Source of the DNA: Acanthosoma haemorrhoidale
Lineage: Eukaryota > Arthropoda > Insecta > Hemiptera > Acanthosomatidae
Reading direction: 5' to 3'
DNA length: 64,000 nucleotides
NCBI GenBank assembly: GCA_930367205.1
Contig: CAKNEZ010000004.1
Span: 662,001-726,000 of the forward strand
The translations under genes were made by a program, and so were the position numbers. Shown here in pieces: positions 22,547-33,606 of this stretch (the first letter of the stretch is position 1; the number at the start of each line of letters is the position of its first letter). The notes under the pieces are model-generated. The model had not been told where the DNA came from, did not search any database, and saw only the letters and a list, made by a program, of their open reading frames with translations.

Positions 22547-22825
22547 ATGGATAGATATAGCGTTCAACAACTCATGCCAATGATAAAATTGTTTTAACAA
22601 TATGTGTGTTCTGTTCGGGCAACGATTTGTGGTCGCCATAACCGTCCTACCGAGAGGACTATTCGCAGTGTGGTGGATAAATTTGAGCCCACTGGTTCAG
22701 TAAACAATCAACCAACGCCCGTACGTCGACGAAACGCAACATCGCCGCTGTCCGTTTGGATTGTGCTGGAGAATCCGAGGCAGTCGATTTCGCGTTGCTC
22801 ACAAGAACTCGTCTTTCTGTCTTCG
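22547..22825 (+). pseudogene. mariner-like transposase N-terminal fragment
   Basis: The ATG at 22547 begins MDRYSVQQLM, the usual start of a mariner-related helix-turn-helix transposase. After a TAA near 22595 the sequence continues with RPTERTIRSVVDKFEPTGSV and SISRCSQEL, the DNA-binding domain. No DDE/D catalytic part follows. At about 22825 the sequence passes directly into the minus-strand Gypsy element. The 170 bases before the ATG may hold the transposon 5' UTR and terminal repeat, but I could not define the terminus. Confidence 0.65.
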
Positions 22826-24297
22826 TATTTCCTGAAGATGTCTTCGATCGGAGTGACTGCGTTGACATCAACTGGACGGAGAGCTGAGTTTTTGTGGCTA
22901 TCAATCTCATTGAGGCTGATCCCGAGACTACGAATCCACATGCGTCCAAGTAAAGCGTCATGTCCTGCTGGGACTATGAATAAATCGGCTTCCATCGAAT
23001 TCCCTTTGTATGCGACTGAGACGGTAACTTTACCCTTAGGCTTGATGAGGTGATCTGAGTAAGAGCGGAAAGTGACTGGAGTCGGTTGAAGCGGTACTTT
23101 GAGTTCAAGTTTCTTGAAAGCAGTTTCTGAGATCAAGGAGAAACGTGCACCTGAATCCACTTCAAACGATTGCGGTTTGTTGTTGAGAGTGACTGTGACA
23201 ATGTATTTATCGGTGTCTGGTCCAACCTCATACAGATCCTCGACGGTTTCAATCCGAACGATGCCATATTCGTTGTTGGGGTGATGATCCTCTTCCTCTT
23301 GAAGGTATTCAGTTGACAGCTTATTGGTCTTCGATTTCCGGAGCAGGGTGGTGATACAAACTTTCGTGACATGCCCGATTTTTCCACAAGAGTGGCACTT
23401 CATGGATTTACGCTCTGTTCTGCAATCACGCAATTTATGGTTTGAGCGACCACAGTTGAGACAAAGGCCATCGAGACCTAATGCTCGATAATCCACACGG
23501 CTTCTGGTGCTGCGGGACTGAGAACGATGACGCGGATGAGAGCTGGACTGATGACAATTGTCTTGAGACCCAGAACGCTGGCGGCTGGGACGATTTCTTT
23601 CTTGACGACGATCAATCTTGTTTGCGTCTGTAACTTGATCCGGCGGCTTCTCAGGTAGCTTATTTAATTGACCCGACTCAAATCGAGATGCTTCCAGTGC
23701 TGTGGCCTTCGTTACGAATCCATCGAAATCCTTGAGGGTTGTGTCTTGAAGGATCTGTTCGCGTATCCAATTGTCCTTCAGGCCTCTGATGAACTGAGCA
23801 CGGAGGAATATTTGAGCTATTGAGAAACTCTTTTTACTGGTTGCACTGGGACAGGTTGTGTAAAAATCACAGTCCTTCAACTTTCCCTTCAGAGATGCGA
23901 CGAAATCCGAAATTGATTGATGTGGCTGCTGAGTGATGCTGAGGAAGTAGTGTTGTGAGACGACGGTTGAGACTGATGGAGCCAGCATTTTTTCGAAATG
24001 GCACTTCAAGGTTATGAAGTCCATTTCCTTGATAGGATCATCTGGTCCCAGAAAAGCGGCTAAGTTGTTATAATATTCTTTTCCAATTGTTGAACGCAAA
24101 ATTTGAACCTTTTTTGTATCATTAGTGACGTTTTTGAGATCACAATAATTGTCAAAACGCTCCATGTATGACGAAAACTGTTCAGTTTTGGGGTCATAGT
24201 TTTCAAATGGTGTCAGTGGTAATGCTGGTGTGTTTTTTTGACTTTCCAGAGCAGATGACAAGACTAACATCAACTTCTCGAATTGTTCTGAATTCAT
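22826..24297 (-). CDS. Gypsy gag-protease, open frame, truncated before RT
   Basis: The open frame is 529 codons from the ATG at 24297, of which about 490 are retrotransposon. Capsid: QHYFLSITQQPHQSISDF and IFLRAQFIRGLKDNWIRE. Two CCHC zinc knuckles lie at residues 279-292 and 301-314 (CLNCGRSNHKLRDC, CHSCGKIGHVTKVC). The retropepsin active site is FEVDSGARFSL (DSG 381-383), with LLGRMWIRSLG downstream. The pol product would process a virus-like particle in the cytoplasm. The frame ends in the mariner-like fragment, read antisense, and stops at 22708. RT, RNase H and integrase are absent, so the copy cannot move on its own. It is the closest relative in the window of element 1 at 8.4-11.8 kb. 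Confidence 0.85.
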
Positions 24298-24417
24298 TGT
24301 GACTTGATTTGCTTGTTTAAATCAGGTATATAACGGTTAGTAAAAAATAAATAAAATACCTTTTAGCGGTTATAGTATTGTTAGCGGTACTCAATTTTTC
24401 CAATGTTTTGTACTTTT

Positions 24418-24431
24418 ATCCTCGTCGCCAA
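24418..24431 (-). promoter_or_regulatory. primer-binding-like site of minus-strand Gypsy
   Basis: In minus-strand sense it reads TTGGCGACGAGGAT, right after the LTR end and about 120 bases before gag. The same core is at 8184-8194 of the related element. Confidence 0.65.
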
Positions 24432-24433
24432 CT

Positions 24434-24587
24434 TGTTGTGACAAGGGCTGAATAATGTGACACATTTTTATATGTAATTGAATAACGCGACACAATTTAT
24501 TTACACAATGAGACATAGATATTACAAACAGAATGTATACACTCAAACAAACTGAAACCTTCTGAACACATGCCAGGTTTCGTAACA
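24434..24587 (-). repeat. candidate 5' LTR of minus-strand Gypsy
   Basis: In minus-strand sense it begins TGTTACGAAACC and ends GTCACAACA two bases before the primer site. It is about 154 bp, with TG...CA ends and an AAATAAA block. No second LTR is in the window, so the left boundary rests only on the TG dinucleotide. Confidence 0.5.
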
Positions 24588-24642
24588 CACTGTTATTTAT
24601 ATCAGCTAACCAAACTTATAGTTATTTATAACTGCTTCACTA

Positions 24643-24785
24643 TATTATATAATTTCTATAAAATAACAAAACCTGTATATAATGTAGTGATGCTACAGGA
24701 AATACAAAAATAATTTGTAAATAGATTCGCCTGAGGATCTATAATTAACTGTAAATTTAAAGGGGCTATAAAAGAAAAAAGAAAT
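24643..24785 (+). repeat. poly(A)-tailed interspersed repeat, copy C (5'-shortened)
   Basis: Matches copies A and B from ATATAATTTCTATAAAAT to AAGGGGCTATAAAAGAAAAA. It lacks the first roughly 70 bases. A (TA)n microsatellite (24786-24803) abuts its tail. Confidence 0.7.
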
Positions 24786-27700
24786 ATATATATATATATA
24801 TAATAAGAGACTAAAATAAATACATATAAATAATTGTATGCCTAGCTTGGATAGATTAAATACTGGGTTAGATAGATTAAATACTGGGTTTTATTCTCTC
24901 CTAGATTGATGAGGTAGTGACTGCCCCTGGAGACAAAAGTAGACGGCCGTACTGTCTCTTCTGAAGCTGTTCTCTTTGTTTTTTGTCAGAACAGTCCTAT
25001 TGTCAGGTCAGTAACATACTTTTGTACAAGTATGTATCTATGTTTATGAGCTGGTAAAGTTGTCGCAGGCATCAAACCTGTTTGTTCTCAAAGTCTTGGT
25101 CAGTGTGACAAAATATTCTCAAAAGTGGCGAACAATCTTCGAGCATACGCGTGTTACCCACGTACAGTGTATGTTTCATTTATTGAAAGTAAAACTGAAA
25201 CGTTTTTTGTCTCTAGATGATTGTCTTCTTGACGCGTTCAAGTCTCTTCAGAGCATTTTCATGAATATTAATAAAACGAATATCTAACGAACTTAGTAGA
25301 CATTTTACTTTATGATGTGATTTTTTTTTTTTCTGTGTGATACGTGCCCTCTAGTTTACAAGTGTTAGTACACGTCACGATCACACTACAGCTGTTTTAC
25401 TTTAATCCTAACCCGCCTTAATCAGAGCCACCAACTGTCACACTTCAGAACTAAAAAATGAACAAGGAACTTTTTTCTAGCCTTTTTTTTTACATATACG
25501 TAGTGAACATTGATTCATTTTTATTAACCATTCATGAAAAAATAAAGAACAATGATCATTATGATGTACTACCTCAGGAAAATGTGAAAATGATCACGCA
25601 GAACATTTGATATTTTAGTCATTTTCTTAGTATAAACATTTTGAACTATTTGAAGTATTATCATACTTAACAAATCAAAAAAACAACAAAATCTTAATTA
25701 GCTTAAAATAAATCTAACTAGCCAAAACCTTAATTACTACTTATCTCAACTACTAACAAGAACTAGTTGGTTTAATCATGTTAATCTGTAGAGGGCAGAT
25801 CTTACCACAATTAATACAATAAGTGCTGCTCTGTTAAGCTCTGACTGTAATAGTGGAATTTATATTAATAAATGGTTTCTTGTATCCTGGGTACTTACGT
25901 AAAAACCGTTATATCAAAATGTACCCCAATATATATAAATTAAGGCAATAAAAAAAGAATGTGCGTTTCTACGAATACATACATCCTTTGAAATTTTTAA
26001 ATATTTTATTTAAAGTGATGCCGTTTGATTACTTAAATTTATAGATTTGATTTGCTTATGTTATTCTAAGCGTACAATGAAAACAAGATTTAATTCAATT
26101 TAAAAATGCCTCAATTGTTGCTAGCCTACAGTAATTTATCATACTAAATTTAAGTAGTGGCCAATGGAAGCAACCTGTTTATTATAAATCAGATTTTCAA
26201 TCTAATATGCTTTATTTTAATGGTTGTAAAATGGGTGTTGATAGCGAAAATCAGGGGATGATATTGGGATAGTGTGTGAGAAGGGAATTTTTCCCATAAA
26301 TTTCTGGTGGTTTTAATCCAATGGGTATTTTAAGGGTATGTTACTTGATGATTGTGGTGGTTGGCTAATCCATCTCCTTTTCTATCTTCCTCTGCTTGAA
26401 GAAAAAGATTTTATCATAAACCTTAAATGGAGCAAGGCTTGAATCTTAACAATGTTTAATTCCTTGAAGTATACTTAGTGTTTAAATCAGCTCATTACAC
26501 TTCAAAATTATATATATATTTAAATCAGTTTGGGGCAGCTAAAAGAACAATTAAAGGTAGCAGTTTAGTAGTTTAGCAGTAACAGTGTGATTGGGTGAGT
26601 ATAATAGATGTGTACAAATTACTATTATGGCAGTGGTTCTAGGAATTTTTAACTCACCGAATTCTCATTTTGAAGCTGTTTTTTCAACTATTGCACCATA
26701 AAAGACCCCCCTCCATTTATTGGGATAAAGCCACCCACCAACCATCTTTGCCAATGACATGTATGCTTTATTATGCCATCCGACAGACAGACAGACCGAC
26801 AAAATGTCTGCCAGTTCGGAGAAGCAGTTTGATTCATTAGTTTTAAGTGGCCACGTGTTAACTTGTCAAGGGCTGCCGAGCCCTTCGAGACGGGAGAAGC
26901 AGCTCATATCGACTGAGACCTTAGCCTCAGGAACAGACCGTGAATAACTTAAACAATAAACCAAGTAACTGCTCCTGCAGATAACGTTAATTTGTTTTTG
27001 CAACAGTCATGAACTAAATTTTGTTTGATGAGGTGCTCGCATTCAAAATATCTATGGATGTAAACTGCAAGCAGGTCATTAAATATTTCATAAATGTTTA
27101 CGAAGGACGCTTAATATTATTTGTGAGACCACAATCGTTACTGAGAATCACTTTTTTGAACAAATAACAAAATAACCTTTTGATATTGACTCGAAACATT
27201 AGCTACACGAGTTATATTTGTCTTTATTTCCTGGGATGATATTGAATTTTTTTACGAGTTCTTGAAAAACAGAAATGTGAAATTACTTCTGAGCTGGGAC
27301 GAGGCAGCTCATATTTCAGCGAAAAATAAAATGTTTGTTTAAAACATTTAATTGTCAGTTATAAATGCGGTCCAAAGAAAAAAAAATACTAGATTTGATC
27401 AATTAGTATCAAGTAGAACCCCGTCATTTATTATCTTTCTAAGAGCCCTTTGCCATCGCATATCACTGAATATTGTTTCAACACATTTTATGTCCTTAAT
27501 TTCGAATGTGCATGCATTTAAAAAATACTGTTTAGTCCGTAATCGGTGTAAACAAATTTCAAATGATAAAAAATAGAAAAAAAACTTATAAAAAGCTAGA
27601 TAGTCAAAACCTAGCACATTCCAGGGTGGTGATATCCAGTTTCCTGGTCAGTAGGACTTCCTGGACAAAAATCAGAAGCGAAACTGTGGTTTCGCGATTT

Positions 27701-28191
27701 TGCATACTGAAACACACTCACAGACTAATAAGACCATATATATCTGTTATCAGAGAGAGAGAGGCCTAAACATCCTTTTAACAGCCGACCTGGGACAGAG
27801 AGAGGATAATCCAGGCCATTGCTCGTGGAATTGTGCCTGGGCCTTTACTTGGCGAGCACGTGCGAAAGCGGAGGTGTGAAAAGACATTTTTATTTTTCGA
27901 CAGTTGGGGGGATCACTCTATTTTTGGAGAGGAAAAGGGTATATATGGGCAAATCGATTCTTGGGAGAGGAGTGAGAAGTTGGAAGAAAGGCATAGCCCT
28001 TGGTCGAAGCCCTGAAAGCGTAATTCGCCAGGCCTCCTTCGATAGGCTTGAACAAGACATCCTTGCTTAAAATTATTATTAATATTTAGTTGTAGTCATC
28101 AATTGTTTTATTTCATCTAAATAAATCAGTGGTTTTATCTTCAATTTCTAATATCCAACTTCCTTCAATTGATAAACACGAAATTAATTAT
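24786..28191. other. AT-rich interval, no gene recognised
   Basis: A long stretch without a recognisable gene. It contains a 20-bp tandem duplication of an AGATTAAATACTGGGTT unit at about 24853-24893 and a CAGA-rich short repeat near 26780-26795. Overlapping frames at 27819-28070 are open on the plus strand but show no known domain and no splice context. Confidence 0.4.
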
Positions 28192-28200
28192 TGAAAATGA
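28192..28200. repeat. 9-bp target-site duplication, left
   Basis: TGAAAATGA precedes the T-run and is repeated at 28861-28869. Confidence 0.85.
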
Positions 28201-28860
28201 TTTTTTTTTTTTTTTTCCTTACCTCTCTAATTATAAGATTAAGGATGAGGGGAAAATAAGGGGATATTTGGGTAGAGCAGATCCTTGTACTAGGAGTACC
28301 TGCATGAAGGTGGTGTGAGGGAATTAAGGAGAGTGGGAAGCCTCGGTAGAGGTTGATAATTGCGGTACAGTGGTGAGAGTCCAATGGTGGCTGGGCCTAG
28401 AGCCCCTCTAGGCATGTAGTGCAGTCTTATTTAGTCGGATAGCAGTGTTGGGTGCCCGTTAGAGGCTTGTTGTTGGTGGGCCAAGCGCCGTGATGTCCAC
28501 CATTTAGTCTGCTTTACAAGATCTTGAGAGTTGCCATCTTGCCGGTAGTGGTAGGGGTGTCAAGTCTCGGAATAGAGGGTTTTGGCTATGTTTCATCGAG
28601 TCAAAGAACTTTATGAGTTTTCTTTGGATGGCTTCGGTGATGGTGGGGACTTCGAACTTGTTGTGGATGTCGGGAGCCTTCATATCACGAACGGGGTATG
28701 CCATAGTGCCGTGCGCAGGATGTTGTTCTTGAAGCTCTGGATTCTAGTTATGGCGCTAGTGTGTAGGAATCGGAAGAGTGGTGTCCCAAACAGTAGAGCT
28801 GGCCTCAGGACGCTCATATATGTTAACAATTTCAGCCGAAGGGATATAGCCGGGCTTATG
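28201..28860 (-). pseudogene. 5'-truncated Jockey-clade LINE (RT C-terminus and 3' UTR)
   Basis: In minus-strand sense the copy starts at 28860 inside the RT thumb region, reads LKLLTYMSVLRPALLFGTPL and then TRIQSFKNNILRTALW. After a frameshift it reads VPTITEAIQRKLIKFFDS and SQNPLFRDL, the characteristic C-terminus of Jockey-type ORF2. A 3' UTR and a poly(A) tail (T-run 28201-28216) follow. A 9-bp target-site duplication brackets it. This is the signature of a target-primed, 5'-truncated insertion. One frameshift is present, and the element was dead on arrival. Confidence 0.85.
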
Positions 28861-28869
28861 TGAAAATGA
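28861..28869. repeat. 9-bp target-site duplication, right
   Basis: Exact copy of 28192-28200 at the truncated 5' end of the LINE. Confidence 0.85.
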
Positions 28870-29445
28870 ATTAATTTAGGCACAGAAACCATATACAAAT
28901 TTGTCTTTTTAGCTTTACCAAGAATACAATGCGAACAGTTTGCTAAAGTAGTAAAAAATAAACATATTTACCAAGAATGAAAAATATAAAACGAAATATT
29001 GTAAGAAAAAACAATATGAAGATAATTCACGGGTTAGAGGGAAATCAAATTTTTTCATGAAAATATCATACTATATTGTTTAAATTAAAGTATATAAGTC
29101 ACAAAATTAAACCTAATTAGTATTCAGTATATAAAATAAAAGAGAGGAGGGTGTTAACTCACACCGCATAAGGAGCTAGACAATTCTTCTCCAAACCGTA
29201 ATTATATCGTTTTTCCCCTGACTAGGTGTTTAGCTTTTCTTCTGAACAGTACACACTATTCGATTCCTCTTTCTGAGAGCTACAATATCCCGCCGAAAAC
29301 ACAAAATAGACTTATTTTGTATTTTCCTGTGACCCCTTCATATGTGTAAAAAAAAAAAAGTATAATTTAACTAATAAAAAAAAAAGGTTGAGGGTTTTGA
29401 TTTCAATTTGAAATAACAAATAAATTAATAAGGACTTTTTTTCAG
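28870..29445. other. AT-rich possible intron
   Basis: No coding signal. Its last bases, ACTTTTTTTCAG, form a good 3' splice site in front of the possible exon at 29446. Confidence 0.35.
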
Positions 29446-29595
29446 GTTGACGGCTATGGGGTGAGAAAAGAACTCGACGAAGAGGACGCGGTCGGAAATG
29501 TTTCTTCTGATCATACTCAAGAGGTACGGCACAGGTCTTTCAACTGGACCAGTTTTTGGCAGCTGTTTAAGCAAAAAAACGCAGGAGGATACCTT
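29446..29595 (+). CDS. possible host exon, 50 codons
   Basis: An open block between a polypyrimidine-AG acceptor (TTTTTTTCAG ending 29445) and a strong donor (CTT|GTAAGT at 29596). It is exactly 150 bp, so phase 0 at both ends, and its base composition is more balanced than its surroundings. It would encode VDGYGVRKELDEEDAV up to FKQKNAGGYL. I do not recognise the protein. The same frame stays open past the donor to 29907, so it could instead be one longer frame or chance. No partner exon was identified. Confidence 0.4.
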
Positions 29596-30899
29596 GTAAG
29601 TTTGGGAAGAGTTCTTCAGACCTGGAAAGATATATCTGGAAGCGGCTGCCGTGACCAGTTTTGGAGAGGGGCATTAGCCAAAGCGGCCCCTCTCAGGGTG
29701 ACAGATAGCGAGCACGCTTCCTCTGCCTACGTACTATCTGCTCTTCTATTTGTCGCCGAGCCCGTCCGTCCATCCGCAGGTCCGAAGGATAGCTGTAAGA
29801 ATCACCCTTACGATCCAAAATGCATTACATCCACTAATCCTTTTGAATATCTCAAACATATTCACTTTTCATTCATTCAACGAGAATGTCAGCAGGAAAA
29901 AAATTAATTCAAAAAGTCTTTTAAGACGAATTGAGTGCGAGGAAGCAGTACAGAAATTTGTTTCATAGATAGGCAAAAGGAGTTCTGCATGGAAATACGA
30001 CTTCAATATTGACCACAACAATCTTCAAGACTCGGTTAGGTCATTATTCAGTTGTCGATGATGACTGGGTGTAGTTCTTAGGGGAAGATTTTATGGCGTT
30101 ATTTCTCCGTTTCAATTATGAACTTAGGGCTTGACGTAAGTTCTATCTTTCTTTTGACTTCTGATGAAGAGTGGGCAAGACACTGCTACGTTTGAAAGAT
30201 TTGTATTTAAGTTAAGACTGATACTGCGTTTCGATACAATACTTTATGTGATCTACAACTGTATTTGAATACAAAAAACTGTAAGGCGATATATAAAGGA
30301 TGTATCTTTTCTAAGGATACATTTATGCATTATATATTTACAATTAAAATAATGTACCTGACTTACCTCAAACGCCACGCTGTTACGCTCTAATGGAATA
30401 ATTAGAATATTTGAATAGTATGGATGACATCTAACTATTCAACTACTGACCAATTTGATTGCTCTATCAAATCATGAGGACATTGCATTCGCACATCTTT
30501 GGTTCATTTATACTTACCTTAATAAATTAACGTAGTGATCAAAACGGAACTACTGTATATATACTATATTACTAATGTTGTACTGAATGAATATGAACTT
30601 AGATTGAATATAAACGATATGAAGATTACAGGGAACTTACTAGCTTAACTATAAAACTTAACTCTTGTTGAAATACATCTGTCGGGTCGTCACGAGGGGG
30701 TGCCGAGTTACCCTGGTGATGAAGTGAGGGTTATTAGGCTATGACCTGGACAATCGTTTCATGACGGTCTAACTATCTGACTCCATATCTGATAGGCATG
30801 TGCCCCGACAATGCACTATGTTCAGGAGAAGAGGAACAGGGTAGGTTTGTAGGTAGTTTATGTGGTCTTGGAATGACTAAGAATTCAGTCTCGGTGTCT
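29596..30899. other. interval with extended open frame, otherwise unrecognised
   Basis: The frame of the possible exon continues to 29907 without a recognisable domain. The remainder is AT-rich. Around 30680-30860 composition rises where the next retroelement may begin. Confidence 0.35.
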
Positions 30900-31357
30900 A
30901 ATGGTAGGAAAAAACCGTTTGGATCCCAAAGGCGAGTGTGAACCGGAGAGAAGCAGACTGGATTGCTGTGGGAGACGCTACATGGTAAGTTTGTAGGGCC
31001 ACGGCAACCGTCGTCCGCGAGGGAGAAGTCTTTCCCAAGGAGGTGCTAGTTTTAACGAGAGGAAGGCCGAGAATCCCTTTAGCTAACTGTGCTTTTGGAG
31101 CTCGATTCGACGGAAATTTGTTAGATCGTTTTGTTGTCGGCATGAACAAAGGGCCGATTAGAGATCGTTTATTCGAGGAGGATGCGGAAAAGGCCCAGAG
31201 GGACAATGTAGTCAAGATAGCAACATCGAAAGAAGCTTCTTCCACAAATTATGATTTAAATGAGTTTTCATGTAGTGGTCCAATCAAAAAAGAGCCCGTA
31301 AATTATGTTAGAGCACAAAAAAACACCAAATCAACAGGTAAATACCAATCTTTGTAA
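30900..31357 (+). pseudogene. Mag-like Gypsy gag C-terminal remnant
   Basis: The frame contains LLDRFVVGMNKGPIRDRLFE, EDAEKAQRDN and VKIATSKEA, a typical gag segment just before the nucleocapsid. It shifts frame at about 31340 into the zinc-knuckle frame. Upstream, to about 30900, only degraded traces remain. The N-terminal capsid part and any 5' LTR are not recognised. Confidence 0.65.
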
Positions 31358-33606
31358 AGTTTGTGGGGCGACATGGCATGATGCAAATAAATGTCGATTC
31401 AAAGATTATAAATGTAAAGTTTGCAAAATAAAGGGGCATTTACAAAAAGTTTGCCCAAATAAAATCAAGTTACCTGCTCCGGATAAGAAGACCGGTAAAA
31501 CTGAACAAACACATTTCGTCCAGGAAAACTCAGATGAAGAATATCTTTACAAAATACTTGAAGGTAGCACAAGTGAGTATCATATTGAACTTAAGCTAAA
31601 GTCCCAGGTTATTTGTTTTGATGTTGACACTGGGTGCTATAGCACTATTGTTCCGAAAAAAATATTTCTTGAACAATTCCCTCAGGTCACCCCAATTCCA
31701 TGTAAAAAGAATTTTACTACATATCTCAAAGAAAAAATCTCTCCGGTGGGCTATGATGTTACAGTGGACGTAGAATGTCAAGATAGAAAGGGTTCAAATT
31801 TGATATTTTATGTGGTTGAAACAGAGGGACCACCGTTGTTGGGTAGATCGTGGTTTAAAGCTCTGGGATTCACCATTTTTGCTGAAGATTCAGCCCACTC
31901 AATTTTTTATCAAAATTTGGAACATGGCATTGAGGCAGAAAAGTTGGACGAGGAACTCAAGAGTTTGTATCCAGAAGTTTTTACGGAAAAACTTGGCAAA
32001 TATAACAAAGGACAAATCAAATTAGATCTTTTACCGGAAGTCAAACCAAAGTTTATAAAACAAAGGCCGGTACCGTACGCCATAAGACACAAGGTTGATC
32101 AGGAAATTGACCGCCTGGTGCGGGAAGGAATTTTGGAGCCCATTGAGTATAGTGAATTTGGTTCCCCTATTGTTCCAGCTATGAAGCGAAATGGCCAAAC
32201 TAGGATTTGTGGAGATTATAAATTGACCCTCAACCCTTGCTTGAAAATGGATCCTTATCCGTGACCTAGAATTGAAGATTTGTTCCAGAGATTGGGGGGA
32301 AATATGGTTTAGGCCAAAATGGATTTGAGCCATGCTTACCAACAGTGTGAGTTGGATCTCGAATCTCGCAAACTAGTAGCTATTACCACGCAGAAAGGCT
32401 TATTCCAATATACCCGTATGCCCTATGGTATTTGTGTTGGACCTTCCAAATTTCAGAAATTTGTAGACAATGTGTTAGCAGGAACTGAGGGAGTGGTAGC
32501 CCTACTGGATGATGTTGAGGTTGGAGCACCGGATTTTGGGACATTAAGAAAACGAGTCATAGAGGTTCTTGAAAGATTCAAGAAAGCGGGGTTAACCCTT
32601 TCTGCAAAAAAGTGCGAATTTGGAAAAACATCCATTGAATATCTTGGATTCAGAATTGACGCTTCAGGTTTGCATTCGACTGATGAGAAAATAAAATCTA
32701 TAGTAATGGCACCAAATCCTAAAAATATTAAAGAGCTGCAAGCTTTTTTGGGGTTTGTGAACTATCTGGCGAGATTTCTACCAGCACTGTCATCGACCCT
32801 CCACCCTCTTCACCAGCTTCTGAAGAAAAACATTCGATGGGATTGTAATGCCAGTTTTCAAACCGCTCTCACAAAAATCAAGAGGATAGTCGAGGAAAAT
32901 CGCTCTTTAGCACATTATAATCCAGATTTGCCTATCAAGTTAACCGTTGATGGTTCGGACCAAGGACTGGGAGAAAGACCAAGGACCAAATTGAGAAGAA
33001 AAGCTGTTAGCTTTTGCTAGCAGAACGTTGATTATAGCGGAAACGAAGTATAGTCAATTGCATAAGGAAGGCGCTGCATTGGTGTCTGGTGTGAAAAAGT
33101 TCCATTTGTATCTTTTTGGAAGGAAATGGATATTGGCTAATGACAATCGACCCTTGTTATCAATTTTTGGACCAAAAAAGGGAGTGCCAATTTGTGCGGC
33201 AAACCGTTTGCAACGTTAGAGGCTACTTCTAGCAAATTATAACTATGACGTGGAATGGGTGCAGTCAAATAAAAACAGCGCAGATTGGTTATCGAGAGCA
33301 CCACTAAAGACTGATCCGGAACTAGGAGAAAGTTTGGACCCAGCGCTGTTTTACGTATTCGAAGAAAACGAAACTCTACCTCTACAGTATAAAGACATCT
33401 TGTTGTGGACAAAAAAATATGGCATCCTGAAGAAAATATCAACGTATCTGAAAATTGGATGGCCTCATACCATCCCGGAAGAACTCCTCCCGTTTTCTCT
33501 TCGCCGTGTTGAGCTCCATGAAGAGGAAGGGGTACTCCTATGGGGAAATCACCACCAAGATTATTTTGCTTTACCTCTTCCATCTCTTTGGAGTTTACTG
33601 AATTAA
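31305..33606 (+). pseudogene. Mag-like Gypsy pol: protease, RT and RNase H, integrase truncated
   Basis: Domains in order: two knuckles (CKVCGATWHDANKC, CKVCKIKGHLQKVC); retropepsin with VDTGCYSTIVP and LLGRSWFKALG; RT with GILEPIEYSEFGSPIVPA, MDLSHAYQQCELD, TRMPYGI and catalytic LLDDVEVGAPD (YLDD or FLDD is usual). The fingers-connection end is YLGFRIDASGLHS and AFLGFVNYLARFLPALSS. RNase H has LTVDGSDQGLGERPR and ETKYSQLHKEGAALV, then SADWLSR. Stops lie at 32262 (TGA) and near 32310 (TAG), a frame break at about 33018, and another stop near 33218. The frame ends at 33606, just as the integrase zinc finger should begin. The order and motifs fit Mag-type Ty3/Gypsy. It is a decayed copy without LTRs in sight. 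Confidence 0.85.

Noticed and set aside
27819..28070. 83-codon plus-strand frame
   Set aside because: A second overlapping frame is equally open. There is no domain, splice signal or start context to prefer either.
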